From assembly GCA_030148545.1 (NCBI GenBank), contig JASBTF010000002.1, positions 609,218 to 673,217 on the forward strand: a stretch of DNA of 64,000 nt. Reading direction: 5' to 3'. Source of the stretch: Pseudomonadota bacterium. Its GTDB lineage: Bacteria > Pseudomonadota > Alphaproteobacteria > UBA2136 > JASBTF01. How positions within the stretch are numbered: position 1 is the first letter of the stretch; each line of letters opens with the position of its first letter. Below are positions 1-11,132 of the stretch, piece by piece. A program made the position numbers and the translations under genes. A model generated the notes under the pieces. The model was not told where the DNA came from, ran no database searches, and worked only from the letters and a program-made list of their open reading frames with translations.

Positions 1-1357
1 TGCGCTCATCTTCCCCTTCTGGGTACACGACGCGGCGTGGGTCCTTACGGGCGCCAGTCATTAGGCGGCGCATAATGGTAAAGCTACGGTCTAGCGTATC
101 TTCTAGGGACTGAGAGTAAGTATCTAAATCCTCAATAGGGCGTGTCGCTACGCCAGTTTTCATTGCTGCTTCAGCTACTGCTGGTGCAATAGAAGGTAAC
201 AGGCGACTATCAAACGGTTTTGGGATTAGGTAGTCAGGCCCAAATTTGAGTTGTTTTACCTTATATACCGCGTGCAGTCCTGGATCTGGTGCTTCTTGAG
301 CCAGCTCAGCCAACGCATTGGCTGCTGCCAGTTTCATTTCGGAGTTAAAGGTTTTTGCACCGCAGTCCAAGGCGCCACGGAACAGGTAAGGGAAGCCTAG
401 TACATTGTTAATTTGGTTCGGGAAGTCCGAACGGCCGGTACCAATAATAGCATCAGGGCGAACTTCCTTAGCTAAGTCAGGCATAATCTCGGGCGTTGGA
501 TTGGCCATGGCAAAAATTACCGGCTTTTTCGCCATGGTGGAGAGCATTTCAGGCTTGAGAATACCACCAGCAGAAAGCCCAAAGAAGAAATCTGCACCAT
601 CAATAGCATCGGTCAGTGTGCGGTTTTTTGTTTTGTGCGCAAATGGCACTAGTTTTTCGTGTAGGTCGTCACGCTCGCTATGAATCACGCCGTTTACATC
701 TACCAGTGTAATGTTTTTAGCGGGAACACCATAGTCTACCAGCAAGCTCATGCAGGCAAGGCCAGCTGCACCAGCGCCAACAGTAACAATTTTTACTTTA
801 TCTTTCTTTTTGCCGGCAACTTTCAACGCATTAATAAATGCTGCACAAACAATAATAGCGGTACCGTGTTGGTCATCGTGTAGTACTGGAATATCCAGTT
901 TTTCGCGCAGCTGTTCTTCAATATAAAAACATTCAGGCGCTTTAATGTCCTCTAGGTTAATGCCGCCAAAAGTAGGGGCCATGGCTACCACTGCATCAAT
1001 AAACTTATCCGGGTCAGCAGCGTCTAGCTCCAGGTCAAATACGTCGATATTAGCAAATTTTTTAAACAGAACAGCCTTACCTTCCATAACAGGTTTGGAG
1101 GCAAGCGGGCCAATATTACCCAAACCAAGCACGGCACTACCGTTGGTGACTACTGCAACAAGGTTCCCCTTAGATGTATAGTTATTAGCCTCTGCCGGGT
1201 TATCGGCAATGGCGGTACAAACTTCGGCCACGCCTGGGGTGTAGCCCAGGCTTAAATCTTCCTGTGTTACCAGCGGTTTGGTACTAACAACCTCAATTTT
1301 CCCGGCTTTGGGTTGGCTGTGATAATTTAATGCTTTGGTTTTCAAATCTTGCGACAT
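1..1357 (-). CDS. maeB: NADP-dependent malic enzyme, MaeB type (C-terminus beyond window edge)
   Basis: Oxidative decarboxylation of malate to pyruvate, a cytoplasmic anaplerotic and NADPH-producing step. About 452 codons are visible. The N-terminal malic domain has [10 protein letters not shown] and the lysine segment [16 protein letters not shown], then [10 protein letters not shown] and HDDQHGTA. The NAD(P)-binding domain has VTVGAGAAG. From about residue 425 the sequence enters a phosphotransacetylase-like domain ([10 protein letters not shown] at the edge), as in the roughly 760-residue MaeB proteins, so about 300 residues are missing off the window. The ATG at 1357 gives the family start [13 protein letters not shown] and has AAGAGAA upstream. 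The gene is divergent from nothing nearby; the minus-strand SCO gene lies upstream of it. Confidence 0.95.
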   Translation of the reverse strand, partial: MSQDLKTKALNYHSQPKAGKIEVVSTKPLVTQEDLSLGYTPGVAEVCTAIADNPAEANNYTSKGNLVAVVTNGSAVLGLGNIGPLASKPVMEGKAVLFKKFANIDVFDLELDAADPDKFIDAVVAMAPTFGGINLEDIKAPECFYIEEQLREKLDIPVLHDDQHGTAIIVCAAFINALKVAGKKKDKVKIVTVGAGAAGLACMSLLVDYGVPAKNITLVDVNGVIHSERDDLHEKLVPFAHKTKNRTLTDAIDGADFFFGLSAGGILKPEMLSTMAKKPVIFAMANPTPEIMPDLAKEVRPDAIIGTGRSDFPNQINNVLGFPYLFRGALDCGAKTFNSEMKLAAANALAELAQEAPDPGLHAVYKVKQLKFGPDYLIPKPFDSRLLPSIAPAVAEAAMKTGVATRPIEDLDTYSQSLEDTLDRSFTIMRRLMTGARKDPRRVVYPEGEDER

Positions 1358-1460
1358 GCTGATTCTCTTTTATTTTATGCGCCAAAAGAGTGCGCAAAAA
1401 GCATCGCTTAATCAACCTTTATACCCGTGTATAGGGCGCTGAAAGGTGAGGGGGTGTGGT

Positions 1461-2159
1461 TTACTTGTATATGAGTTGCTTAAGCTTGCTCAGAATGTCC
1501 GCAGATGTTTCTCGGCTGCCAAAGTGTGTCACGTACTTTCCATCAGGCCCCATGAGGTAGCTAAAGCCAGAGTGGTCTAACAGATAATCGTCAGGGTAGT
1601 TTGGGTCGCGGGGTGGGCGCTTGGCATAGTAAACCAAAAAGCTTTTAGCCACGTTGTGAGTTGTGCTTACGGTGTCGCTTGGTTTGGCGCTATCGGTCAA
1701 GGCCAGTAAGTCAGGGTGAAAAGCTTGGGCATATTCACCAACTACAGCGCTTGTGTCGCGCTCTGGGTCTAGTGTGATGAAAACAAGCTGTAATTGCTCT
1801 TGCGCAGTTTTAGGTAGCTGCTCGTACACATTTGCCATTTTAGCCAGTTCGGTTGGGCATACATCGGGGCAAAAGGTAAAGCCAAAAAATACCCAGTAAT
1901 ATTTGCCGCGTAGTTCTGTGGTGCAAAAGCTTCCTCCACTTGGTGTGCTTAGGCAAAAATCGGCGCCAATGTCTGGTGTATCGGGGGTTGGATTTTGCAA
2001 AGTGTGGTACCACTGCCGCAGCGGGTGTGCCGGACTATGTTGAATTAAATACACTTGGAACATAGCCAAGATGACAATTAAGCTTAAAAAAGTCCAACGT
2101 AGGCGCCAAAAAGCATTTTTCATGCTGGCGAGTGTAGGCCTGAAATGCCGCTTTGCCAA
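1461..2159 (-). CDS. SCO1/SenC family copper chaperone-like protein
   Basis: SCO proteins are membrane-anchored thioredoxin-fold proteins that deliver copper to, or reduce, the CuA site of cytochrome c oxidase. The 232-residue sequence has one N-terminal membrane segment (about residues 20-40), then a periplasmic domain with the copper-binding CPDVC motif (Cys97, Cys101) and the conserved distal histidine in LLDHSG (His196). All three copper ligands are present. Two extra cysteines (Cys69, Cys79) lie before the fold. An internal ATG at codon 13 is an alternative start that would keep the anchor. No oxidase genes are in the window. Confidence 0.93.
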   Translation of the reverse strand: MAKRHFRPTLASMKNAFWRLRWTFLSLIVILAMFQVYLIQHSPAHPLRQWYHTLQNPTPDTPDIGADFCLSTPSGGSFCTTELRGKYYWVFFGFTFCPDVCPTELAKMANVYEQLPKTAQEQLQLVFITLDPERDTSAVVGEYAQAFHPDLLALTDSAKPSDTVSTTHNVAKSFLVYYAKRPPRDPNYPDDYLLDHSGFSYLMGPDGKYVTHFGSRETSADILSKLKQLIYK

Positions 2160-2217
2160 GAAAAAGCCATGTCAGTTTTTATACCCAAGGTGGTGAAGCT
2201 GTTATATAGTCGGGGAA

Positions 2218-2802
2218 ATGAGTGATATGTCGCCAAAACTTGCTGATATCATTGCCCGCCATCGTAAAGGGCAGGATGTGCGCCCTCTGGTTCAGGCGCT
2301 TTCTGCTAGCGAGGTTAACCAGCTACGTATTGAAATGAACCGCTTGCGCGAAGAATATAGCGAAGAGATTTGGAAAGCGCGCCGCACTGGCCGTAAGCTA
2401 CAAAGCGAGATTCAGCAGCTGGGTGAAGACCGTAACCGGATTACCAATAGCTTGGACTTTATTAAAGGTAAGCTTTGGCATGTGTTTGACACCACATATC
2501 GTAACCCACATGCCGCGGCCCGTCGTTTGTATCGTATTGAAGAACAACATGGTTTAGAGAAAGCAGAATTACTGCTACGCCATCGCCCGTGGTCCCTTGG
2601 TCAGCTTAAAGGACAGCAGTTTTTAGGTTTTTCTTTTAATGGACGTCAGGAAGCACTTGAATACATTAAAGCCGCGCCCTATAAGGAACTGAGAGAGCAG
2701 TACACCAAAGAGCGTCAGTTGCTCGATATGGTGAATAAACTCATAGGGGACGAGAACAATGAGTCACAAGAAAGAATTAATGAACGGAGCAGCGCTGAGT
2801 GA
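2218..2802 (+). CDS. Coiled-coil protein with BID-like C-terminal region
   Basis: 194-residue hydrophilic protein. Residues 30-80 are strongly helical and probably coiled coil (LRIEMNRLREEYSEE). Residues 90-150 (TYRNPHAAARRLYRI, then HGLEKAELLLRHRPWSLGQL, then KGQQFLGF) resemble the conserved core of the BID domains found at the C-termini of Bartonella Bep effectors and of TraA-type relaxases, with their YRDP..A...L and LG.LRG pattern. BID regions act as type IV secretion signals. The assignment is by eye. The gene overlaps the next one by 44 nt, and a VirD4/TraG coupling protein follows, which supports a type IV secretion role. No relaxase domain is present, so it may be an effector, an adaptor or a relaxase remnant. 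Confidence 0.6.
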   Translation: MSDMSPKLADIIARHRKGQDVRPLVQALSASEVNQLRIEMNRLREEYSEEIWKARRTGRKLQSEIQQLGEDRNRITNSLDFIKGKLWHVFDTTYRNPHAAARRLYRIEEQHGLEKAELLLRHRPWSLGQLKGQQFLGFSFNGRQEALEYIKAAPYKELREQYTKERQLLDMVNKLIGDENNESQERINERSSAE

Positions 2803-2995
2803 TGTACTGCAAGCTGCAGACTTTCACAAAATTGCAGACCAGCTTTCGGTACAAGCTGCCGCTAACGATGAGTATGTTACCGAGCTAGAGGCCCGTATTG
2901 CAGGTTTTGATGATTTGGATAAGATGTTAGAGCAAGAGCATGATATGGGTGCGCCAGAAGCAGCGCTTGAACATGATGATCTAGAAATTGCCTAA
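2759..2995 (+). CDS. Small acidic protein upstream of the coupling protein
   Basis: 78-residue acidic protein that I do not recognise. It starts inside the preceding gene in another frame. The start is supported by AGGGG about 10 nt before the ATG, and the overlap suggests translational coupling. Predicted helical, no membrane segment, no cysteine. Small proteins precede traG in Ti-type conjugation operons (TraC, TraD), so a comparable accessory role is possible, but this is context only. A strong terminator follows at once, so it closes the short operon begun at 2218. Confidence 0.7.
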   Translation: MSHKKELMNGAALSDVLQAADFHKIADQLSVQAAANDEYVTELEARIAGFDDLDKMLEQEHDMGAPEAALEHDDLEIA

Positions 2996-3010
2996 TGAAT
3001 AACGTCATTT

Positions 3011-3039
3011 AAGCCCGCATTGCGGGCTTTTTATTTTTT
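3011..3039 (+). terminator. Intrinsic terminator after the small acidic protein gene
   Basis: Stem AAGCCCGC/GCGGGCTT with a 3-nt loop followed by a T-rich run. It separates the BID-like operon from virD4. Confidence 0.88.
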
Positions 3040-3077
3040 ACTAAATCTTTAATGGTGTTACAGTAACAACCAAGAAT

Positions 3078-4661
3078 ATGAACGGTTTTCTGAACAAAGT
3101 ACTACTACTATTAATAGCGGCACTGATTGGTGCTTACTTCATATTTGCCGAAACTATTAATAGCTTTTTGCTCATGGCTGGCCAGCGCGCTTTAGCGGTT
3201 GGTGGTATTATTGTGGCGTTTTTATTGTTACTGAAGCTGAAGGGTAGTTTGCCTGCTTTGGGTGGCGATAAAACGACTGTAAGCAAACTGAAAGGTGGTA
3301 ATAAAAGCAGCGGCGCGCATGGGTCGGCTGATTTTGCGACATTACAGGAAATCAAGCAGGAAAAGCTGATGGGTAAAACCGGGTTTATTCTCGGTCGTCA
3401 CCAAAATGGAGATTTTATTCGCTTTAACCGTGCAGGCCACCTGATTACTTTTGCACCAACGCGCTCGGGTAAAGGTATTGGTCACGTTATTCCTAACCTG
3501 TTGGATCATCCAGGCTCGGTAATTGTAAACGACATTAAAGGCGAAAATTTTGCGGTGAGCGGTGAGTACCGTAAAAAATTTAGCGATGTTTATACCTTTG
3601 CGCCTTTTGGTGAAACCAGTAGCTGCTATAACCCGCTAGATTTTATTCGTTTAGGTACCGAGTACGAGCTGGACGATGTATCGCTCATTGCCGAGATGGT
3701 GGTGATTGTAAACGAGAATGCCAAAGACCCGTTTTGGGACCGTGAATCACAAAACTTGGTGAAGTGTCTTATTTTGCATGTGGCCAGCAGTGCCCCACCT
3801 GCACTGCGTAATATGGCTGAAGTACGCTATTTGCTGATGCAAAACAAAAAGGATTTTGAGTACAGCATTAAGGAAATGTGCAAATCCAAAAACGGACACG
3901 TGAAAAAGATGGCCAGTGCCATCAGCGCTACCGAGCCGAAGGTGATGGCCAGCTTGTTGAGTGTAGCACGTAGCCAAACTGCTGTGTGGGATAGTCCTAA
4001 ACTACAAAAAATCACCAGTCGCTCCGATTTTGACCCAACCGATTTTAAGAAGAAACCAACAAGCTTTTACCTCATCATTCCGCCTGAATCGTTGGAAACC
4101 TACAAATCTGTAGTACGCCTTATGACCGGGATTATGCTAGCCGCCATGCTGCGCACCAAAGGTAAGCCAGAGTACCCTGTGTTGTTCCTTATCGATGAGT
4201 TCCCAGCGTTGGGCTACATGCAAAATATTGAAACTGGCGTGGGTTATTTAGCTGGCTATGGTGTAAGCGTGTGGATGTTTATTCAAGATTTGGCTCAGCT
4301 AAAAGCCAACTACCCTAAGTGGGAATCTCTCATTGCCAACTGCTCAGCACGTATTGCTTTTGGAACAAACGACTTTGATACCGCTAAAGTCCTCTCCGAC
4401 ATGTTGGGCACCACCACTATTACGGTAACCAGCTCAGGCCAAAGTAAGGAAGGGAATAAAATGCTCTTCCGCCAAGAAACAGGTATTAGCAGCAATACGT
4501 CGGAGACCGGCCGCCAGCTTATGACACCAGATGAGGTGATGCGGATTCCTTTTGAGCAAATGTTGGTATTTGTACAAGGCGTACAGCCTATTTTGGCCAA
4601 AAAGGTTATGTACTTTAAAGACCAGGAGTTCAAAGGTAAGTTTGGTAAGTGGGAAGGCTAG
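3078..4661 (+). CDS. Type IV secretion coupling protein, VirD4/TraG family
   Basis: Inner-membrane ATPase that brings DNA or protein substrates to a type IV secretion channel. 527 residues: two N-terminal membrane segments (about 7-25 and 37-55), a Walker A motif APTRSGKG (126-133), the NDIKGENF segment after it, a Walker B motif LFLIDEFPALG (about 370-378), and the C-terminal TraG/VirD4 core (ANCSARIAFGTNDFDTAK). Length is slightly below the usual 600-700, with a short C-terminus. No VirB/TrwB channel genes or relaxase occur in the window. The start has no good ribosome-binding site. It sits just after a terminator and so probably has its own promoter. Confidence 0.93.
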   Translation: MNGFLNKVLLLLIAALIGAYFIFAETINSFLLMAGQRALAVGGIIVAFLLLLKLKGSLPALGGDKTTVSKLKGGNKSSGAHGSADFATLQEIKQEKLMGKTGFILGRHQNGDFIRFNRAGHLITFAPTRSGKGIGHVIPNLLDHPGSVIVNDIKGENFAVSGEYRKKFSDVYTFAPFGETSSCYNPLDFIRLGTEYELDDVSLIAEMVVIVNENAKDPFWDRESQNLVKCLILHVASSAPPALRNMAEVRYLLMQNKKDFEYSIKEMCKSKNGHVKKMASAISATEPKVMASLLSVARSQTAVWDSPKLQKITSRSDFDPTDFKKKPTSFYLIIPPESLETYKSVVRLMTGIMLAAMLRTKGKPEYPVLFLIDEFPALGYMQNIETGVGYLAGYGVSVWMFIQDLAQLKANYPKWESLIANCSARIAFGTNDFDTAKVLSDMLGTTTITVTSSGQSKEGNKMLFRQETGISSNTSETGRQLMTPDEVMRIPFEQMLVFVQGVQPILAKKVMYFKDQEFKGKFGKWEG

Positions 4662-4798
4662 GTCTGGCTGTACGTATTACGTAGCAATTTGCTCTCCTAT
4701 CAGACCGCTGATTGGTTAAAAAAGCACAACCACCTTTTATTTATATATAACATAAGCTCAAATACTCTCATTAATTTGATAGTGGTGTACTTTATGAT

Positions 4799-4818
4799 CT
4801 ACTTTTAATGGAAAGTAG
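4799..4818. promoter_or_regulatory. Inverted repeat upstream of the sensor kinase gene
   Basis: CTACTTT-N5-GAAAGTAG lies 28 nt before the kinase start, close enough to be an operator or part of a 5' leader hairpin. The gap 4662-4845 also holds an imperfect dyad GGTCTG...CAGACC near 4662 and TACGT-ATT-ACGTA inside it, perhaps a weak end signal for virD4. Confidence 0.4.
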
Positions 4819-4845
4819 AATAATAACAAAAAGTATTACGCACCG

Positions 4846-6894
4846 GTGCATATCGCTAAATCTAATGTCACCATTCGTCATCTTTTGCTGGCTAGTTTTA
4901 TGCTACCAGTTATTCTGCTCGGAATATTTGGCTGGTTGGAGCTAAAATTTGTACTAGATGCACAAAAACGTTCCGAAAATATTGTTGAAGCCAACAATAT
5001 TTCTAGTGAATTAAATGCGCTGGACGCAGAATTGGGCCATTTGCTTTTTTCTGGCCTATCTTACTCACACCAGGAAGGTTTCGATATCACAAAGTTGCAA
5101 AGCTTTTCGAATGAGCTGTTTAAGTATGAACAGCACCTGTCTCAAACCATGAAAAAGGCGGGGCACTTTCTTCAAATGCCAGATTTGGAAGAAATTACCG
5201 GTATTAATCCTGCGTTAGGGGCCCTGAGGTTGCGCCAGAGTGAAGTGGAAATTGGCTATTTACCAACAGATAAAGAGTGGACAGAGTTGGTAGAGAGCTT
5301 GCTAGCAGGTACGCAAAAAACACGTTTACTTATGGCAATGCCACAGGATATTGGTGAGTTTATTATTTACCAACAGTTATTGGTGAAAGAGTCGGCAGAG
5401 CAGCTATATAAGTACACATTGCAAGAAGCGATTATTATTAACGATGTAGTAAAAACAGGTAAACTGGATAATACAAAATTAAAAGAATTTTCACCAATTC
5501 GTAAAGAATCTTTACGAAATAGAGATTTACTTGTTTTTATTCACCATTATCTAACCGAGAGTAAGCAGCAACGCTATGTAACAGCCGAGGCATTGGAAGG
5601 GTTGAGTACCGCTTTAGAAAACTCGCGCAAAGCTTTCGACATTTTTGATGAAGTGCGTCGCCAAGCTTATTTAAGTACTTTAGAAATTGAGGGTGTAGAA
5701 AAAATTACGCTAGAACGTTGGCAGCAAGAGCTAACATCCGTGCTTGAGTTTTTGGCATCGGTTAAAGAAGAATCCCTAAAGCCACTGTTAGATGCTTTGG
5801 AAGTTAAACAACAGCAAGATCGTTACCTTCTTATTTTTACGGGTGTTGTAGGCGCTATTATTAGTATTATGCTGCTCGTTATTTTTGTTGTGCAGCGTAA
5901 CAGAGTACTTGTTCCCATTAGCGCTATTACCAAAAGCATGGAAGAGGTGGCAGCGGGTGATATGTCCACCAGTTTGCCAGATATTAAGCGCGATGACGAA
6001 GTAGGGCATATGCTTAAAGCGTTAATGGTTTTTAAAAACAACGCTGTAGAGCTACAGGCACACCAAGAGCATTTGCAAGAAATGGTGGATTTAAAAACAG
6101 CAGATTTAAAAGCTGAAAAAGAAAAATCTGATTTGGCGCGTGATGAAGCAGAAACAGCAAAACAAGAAGCCGAAAAGGCTAACCAGTTAAAATCTGAATT
6201 TTTGGCAAATATGAGCCATGAGTTACGTACCCCCATGCATGCTATTATCAATTTTTCGCGTATTGGTATTCAGCGTATTGGTAAGTGGGATGGTGAAAAG
6301 CAGGCAGATAATTTGCGTAAAATTAAAAATAGCGGTGAGCGCCTTTCAGACCTACTCAATAACTTATTAGACCTATCCAAGCTAGAAGCCGGCGCTGTAG
6401 ATTATGACATGCGCTTGCGTCGGCTTTATCCTGTTATTAAAGGTGCTGTAGATGAAATTGGTGTCTTGGCTGATACAAAGTTTATTACATTGACCCTACC
6501 AGAGCTACCGGATCCTGAAATGCGCATCCCCTTAGACCAACCTAAGTTGCACCAGGTGTTTATTAACTTACTTTCAAACGCGATTAAATTTACGCCCGAT
6601 GGTAAAAAAATTAGCGTTACTTGTGATGTGGCAGATACCGAATATGTGGTGATAGGGGTAGAGGATGAAGGTATTGGTATCCCTGAAGATGAGCTAGAAA
6701 AAGTATTTGATAAGTTTATCCAAAGTAGCAAAACCAAAACTGGTGCAGGTGGTACTGGGTTAGGGTTGGCGATTAGTAAAGAAATTGTAGAAGCTCATGG
6801 CGGTAGCATATGGGCCGAATCTAACGCCAGTGGTGGCGCAAGTTTTAAAATAAAGTTACCAAAAACAGAAAAAGGTGAGCGTCATGCTAAATGA
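4846..6894 (+). CDS. Membrane sensor histidine kinase with HAMP domain
   Basis: 682 residues. Membrane segments at about 13-30 and 326-348 flank a roughly 290-residue helical periplasmic sensor region. A HAMP domain (about 350-405, [17 protein letters not shown]) and a coiled coil rich in K/E follow. HisKA has the phospho-acceptor His458 in [10 protein letters not shown]. HATPase_c has [10 protein letters not shown] (N box), EDEGIGIP (G1) and [10 protein letters not shown] (G2). The start codon is GTG at 4846. The stop overlaps the response regulator gene by 11 nt, so the two form a pair. Ligand unknown. Confidence 0.93.
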   Translation: MHIAKSNVTIRHLLLASFMLPVILLGIFGWLELKFVLDAQKRSENIVEANNISSELNALDAELGHLLFSGLSYSHQEGFDITKLQSFSNELFKYEQHLSQTMKKAGHFLQMPDLEEITGINPALGALRLRQSEVEIGYLPTDKEWTELVESLLAGTQKTRLLMAMPQDIGEFIIYQQLLVKESAEQLYKYTLQEAIIINDVVKTGKLDNTKLKEFSPIRKESLRNRDLLVFIHHYLTESKQQRYVTAEALEGLSTALENSRKAFDIFDEVRRQAYLSTLEIEGVEKITLERWQQELTSVLEFLASVKEESLKPLLDALEVKQQQDRYLLIFTGVVGAIISIMLLVIFVVQRNRVLVPISAITKSMEEVAAGDMSTSLPDIKRDDEVGHMLKALMVFKNNAVELQAHQEHLQEMVDLKTADLKAEKEKSDLARDEAETAKQEAEKANQLKSEFLANMSHELRTPMHAIINFSRIGIQRIGKWDGEKQADNLRKIKNSGERLSDLLNNLLDLSKLEAGAVDYDMRLRRLYPVIKGAVDEIGVLADTKFITLTLPELPDPEMRIPLDQPKLHQVFINLLSNAIKFTPDGKKISVTCDVADTEYVVIGVEDEGIGIPEDELEKVFDKFIQSSKTKTGAGGTGLGLAISKEIVEAHGGSIWAESNASGGASFKIKLPKTEKGERHAK

Positions 6895-7792
6895 GCCAAA
6901 ACAAGATAAACCTCTAATTTTAATCATCGATGATGATCCGAATAATGTTGATATTTTGGAACTAGATTTAGAGGATGCAGGTTACCCCACATTAAGCGCT
7001 AGCGATGGAGAAGAGGGCTGGCGTGTCTTGCAAGAAAACAAAGATAAAGTAAAAACGATCTTACTAGACCGCATGATGCCAAACTTGGACGGTATGGGCT
7101 TTATGGCGCGCCTCAAGGCCGATAATACGGTGTCACATATTCCAGTAATCATGCAAACAGCAGCGGCAGAGCGTGAGCAGGTTACTCAAGGTATTGAGGC
7201 GGGCGTATATTATTATCTCACCAAACCGTATGAGCACGAGGTTATGCTTTCCATTGTTAATGCTGCGGTAGATAATTATGCGGATGTAAGTCGCCTACGC
7301 CGCGAGGTTCATCAGTTTAAATCCAAGCTATACATGATTAAGGAAAGCTATTTTGAAGTATCCACTTTGGAAGATATTCGCTACCTCGCAACATTCTTAG
7401 CAAATCACTACCCTGACCCTGACCGGGTAATTATGGGTATCTCAGAGCTGCTGATTAATGCAATTGAACACGGTAATTTAGGCATCACGTATGATGAAAA
7501 AACAAAGCTGATGCAAAATCATGGCTGGGAAGAGGAGGTACTACGCCGCCAAGAACTACCAGAAAATGCGGTTAAGACGGTAGAGGCACATTATCGTCGT
7601 GGTCAGGACAAAATTGTACTAACCATTAGCGACCAAGGTGAGGGCTTTGAGTGGGAGAACTTTATGGAAATTAGCCCAGATCGAGCCACGCATAGCCATG
7701 GCCGAGGTATTGCCATGTCTAAAATGATGAGCTTTGACGATATTACCTATCAGGGTAACGGCAGCACAGTAGTGGCTATAGTTAACCTTTAG
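6884..7792 (+). CDS. Response regulator with C-terminal HATPase (RsbW-like) domain
   Basis: 302 residues. The receiver domain has the acidic pocket IIDDDPN, phospho-acceptor Asp62 in [11 protein letters not shown] and Lys112 in LTKPY. The C-terminal domain has a GHKL ATPase N-box ([14 protein letters not shown]) and a G-box region ([20 protein letters not shown]) as in RsbW/SpoIIAB anti-sigma kinases. It therefore probably acts through protein-protein switching rather than DNA binding. The ATG at 6884 was chosen because AGGTGAG lies 4 nt before it; an upstream GTG at 6875 is in frame. It is the partner of the kinase just upstream. Confidence 0.9.
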   Translation: MLNEPKQDKPLILIIDDDPNNVDILELDLEDAGYPTLSASDGEEGWRVLQENKDKVKTILLDRMMPNLDGMGFMARLKADNTVSHIPVIMQTAAAEREQVTQGIEAGVYYYLTKPYEHEVMLSIVNAAVDNYADVSRLRREVHQFKSKLYMIKESYFEVSTLEDIRYLATFLANHYPDPDRVIMGISELLINAIEHGNLGITYDEKTKLMQNHGWEEEVLRRQELPENAVKTVEAHYRRGQDKIVLTISDQGEGFEWENFMEISPDRATHSHGRGIAMSKMMSFDDITYQGNGSTVVAIVNL

Positions 7793-7810
7793 CACATCAT
7801 TATAAAACAA

Positions 7811-7838
7811 AAAGCCCACCGTTAAGGCGGGCTTTTTT
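7811..7838 (+). terminator. Intrinsic terminator of the kinase-regulator operon
   Basis: AAAGCCCACC/GGCGGGCTTT stem (one mismatch) with a 5-nt loop and a T run. Confidence 0.85.
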
Positions 7839-7842
7839 AAAT

Positions 7843-7917
7843 TGGCATCCCCTAGGGGAATCGAACCCCTGTTTCCACCGTGAAAGGGTGGCGTCCTAAC
7901 CGCTAGACGAAGGGGAC
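7843..7917 (-). tRNA. tRNA-Glu (TTC)
   Basis: 75-nt cloverleaf on the minus strand with an encoded CCA end. Acceptor starts GTCCCCT, the T arm contains GGTTCGATTCC, and the anticodon loop is CTTTCAC between CCACC and GGTGG, giving TTC. Confidence 0.97.
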
Positions 7918-8013
7918 GCAAGCTGCTAGGCAGGGCGTTGTATAACGGCTATGCGATACCTTGGCAAGTAAAAAATGCGTTACAGTTTTGTTAAAGCTGT
8001 TATAGTGAGCGCT

Positions 8014-9232
8014 ATGAATTCTTCAGCACATGCTAGTATGACCATTGATCAAGCTTTTCAGGCTGTTAAAAAGCTTTGCCAGCAAAGAAATTTTAAAGAG
8101 GCCGAGCTTGTTGTAAACATGCTGTTACAAAAAGCAGGATTTTAACGCAGCCGTATTGGCGTTGAAAAAAGCCGTAGAGCTTGTTCCTGAATCTAGAGAG
8201 TTTCATTTATTGCACGCGCAAGCTTTGCGTTCTAACGGTCAAGTTAAGGAAGCCAACCAAGCGGCGCACGAAGTTCTTAAAAAATTCCCTGACTATGCCA
8301 ACGCACTCCCACTAGAGGTAGAAACGCTCCTGTTTTTAGGCAAGCCACAACAAGCTGTTAAACTACTCCAAGCGAACGAGCCATTATTAGCAGAGAGTTT
8401 TGAAAGCCATATACCATATGTGCTCGCACTTGCTTGTACCAACCAGTTTGATACAGCTTTGGATATTGCTAAACAAGTTTATAAGCGCTTAGAACAAGCG
8501 CTTGATAACCATGTAAGAGCACAGTTTTTGCTTATATACGGTCTATTGGAGCAAGAGCACGGCGATGTAGAACACGGTAAGCAGCTTGTGCGAGAAGCGC
8601 TAAAGTATGACCCTAACTACATTATGTCCCGTATGGATAGCTGGAGTTACTGCCAAAAGAATCGTAGCGAAAATACAGTTATTCAATGGAATTACGGTAA
8701 CACCTTTAACCACGCACACGAAAGTGCCCTGCCAAGCGGGCTGAATGGTGAATTTGGCGTACGCTTTGGAACAACATTAACCTACCTAGCTCAGCTAGAT
8801 ACTGCTCAGCAATGGCATGGGTTTGATTCTTTTGAAGGATTGCCTGAGTCTTGGAACGATGAGCCGGAAGGTGCTTACACCACGTTGGGACAACTGCCAG
8901 ATATGCCAGACAACGTAAAACTGCATATGGGTTGGTTTAACGAGACATTACCACCGTTTGTAGCAGAGCAAGGTAAAGATACACCAATTCGCCTGCTAAA
9001 CATCGATTGCGATATTTATAGCTCCACAGTTACAGTTCTAGAAGAGCTAGAGAGTAACTTCACCGAAGGTAGCGTTGTGGTGTTCGATGAGTATATTTGT
9101 AATAAATCTTGGCGTGATGACGAATATAAAGCCTGGCAGGAGTTTATTGCACGTACCGGGTGGGAGTACGAATACTTGTCATTCAATTTTTCAACCAAAC
9201 AGGCGGTAGTGCGCCTAACTGGTAAAAAGTAA
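8014..9232 (+). pseudogene. TPR / TylF-family O-methyltransferase gene split by a frameshift
   Basis: The frame opened by ATG at 8014 stops at TAA 8143-8145. The protein continues in the +1 frame (DFNAAVLALKKAVEL) and runs to 9232. Removing one base near 8131-8138 (AAAAAGCAGG) restores one frame, giving about 405 residues. The N-terminal half is a TPR-type helical repeat region. The C-terminal half is TylF/MycF-like: GFDSFEGLPE, the acidic metal and substrate segment NIDCDIYSSTV, and VVFDEY. Such enzymes methylate sugar hydroxyls of polyketides or surface glycans. The lesion may be a sequencing error, a real pseudogene or a programmed shift. A TTG at 8156 could restart translation of the larger part. 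Confidence 0.8.
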
Positions 9233-9316
9233 AAATTACTTAGCCGTATAGACGTAACTAATACGTGACTAGGCTTTGGCTTATCCAGGTAAGTATTTGA
9301 ATTATTTAATAAAAAA

Positions 9317-9392
9317 TGGTGGGCCGTACAGGGCTCGAACCTGTGACACGCTGGTTAAAAGCCAGCTGCTCTACCGACTGAGCTAACGGCCC
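9317..9392 (-). tRNA. tRNA-Lys (TTT)
   Basis: 76-nt cloverleaf with encoded CCA. Acceptor starts GGGCCGT, D arm AGCTCAGTCGGTAGAGC, anticodon loop CTTTTAA, T arm GGTTCGAGCC. Confidence 0.97.
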
Positions 9393-9403
9393 GACTGTTT
9401 CGG

Positions 9404-9524
9404 TACGCTGGAAGCGTAAAAAACGATTAAATATCGTTTTTAGAAACATGTCCCGGAGACTGACCTTTAGGTCATGTCGCAGGAACGGGCGTTCCACCAC
9501 CCAAATGCTTTAATGAATCATTTG
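9404..9524. repeat. Tandem-hairpin island between tRNA-Lys and tgt
   Basis: Five successive inverted repeats in 121 bp: TACGCT-N3-AGCGTA (9404-9418), AAAAACGAT-N5-ATCGTTTTT (9419-9441), TGACCT-N2-AGGTCA (9461-9474), GGAACG-N2-CGTTCC (9482-9495) and CAAATG-N11-CATTTG (9502-9524). The middle one is enclosed by ACATG/CATGT. The arms are perfect but unrelated to one another. No gene is seen. Similar islands occur at 14835, 41720 and 58422. Confidence 0.75.
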
Positions 9525-9568
9525 AGCAGGCGAATGGATACAGCTTAAGAGCTTGCGAGTCAAATACT

Positions 9569-11094
<1,526 letters not shown>

Positions 11095-11132
11095 GTCGGC
11101 GGGGTTTTACACCTCGCCGACTTTTATTTTTT
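11095..11132 (+). terminator. Forward intrinsic terminator overlapping the 3' end of ogt
   Basis: GTCGGCG...CGCCGAC stem (extended by GG/CC with one mismatch) followed by TTTTATTTTTT on the plus strand. On the minus strand the U tract is poor, so it mainly serves a plus-strand transcript. Confidence 0.7.

Noticed and set aside
3078-4661. Full conjugative element around virD4
   Set aside because: No relaxase, VirB channel, integrase or attachment sites flank it in the window.
7619-7921. 100-residue minus-strand frame over tRNA-Glu
   Set aside because: Translation of tRNA-Glu and antisense of the response regulator.
9306-9500. 64-residue minus-strand frame ending at tRNA-Lys
   Set aside because: It reads through the tRNA gene (LAQSVEQLAFNQRVTGSSPV is the usual translation of a tRNA) and the hairpin island.
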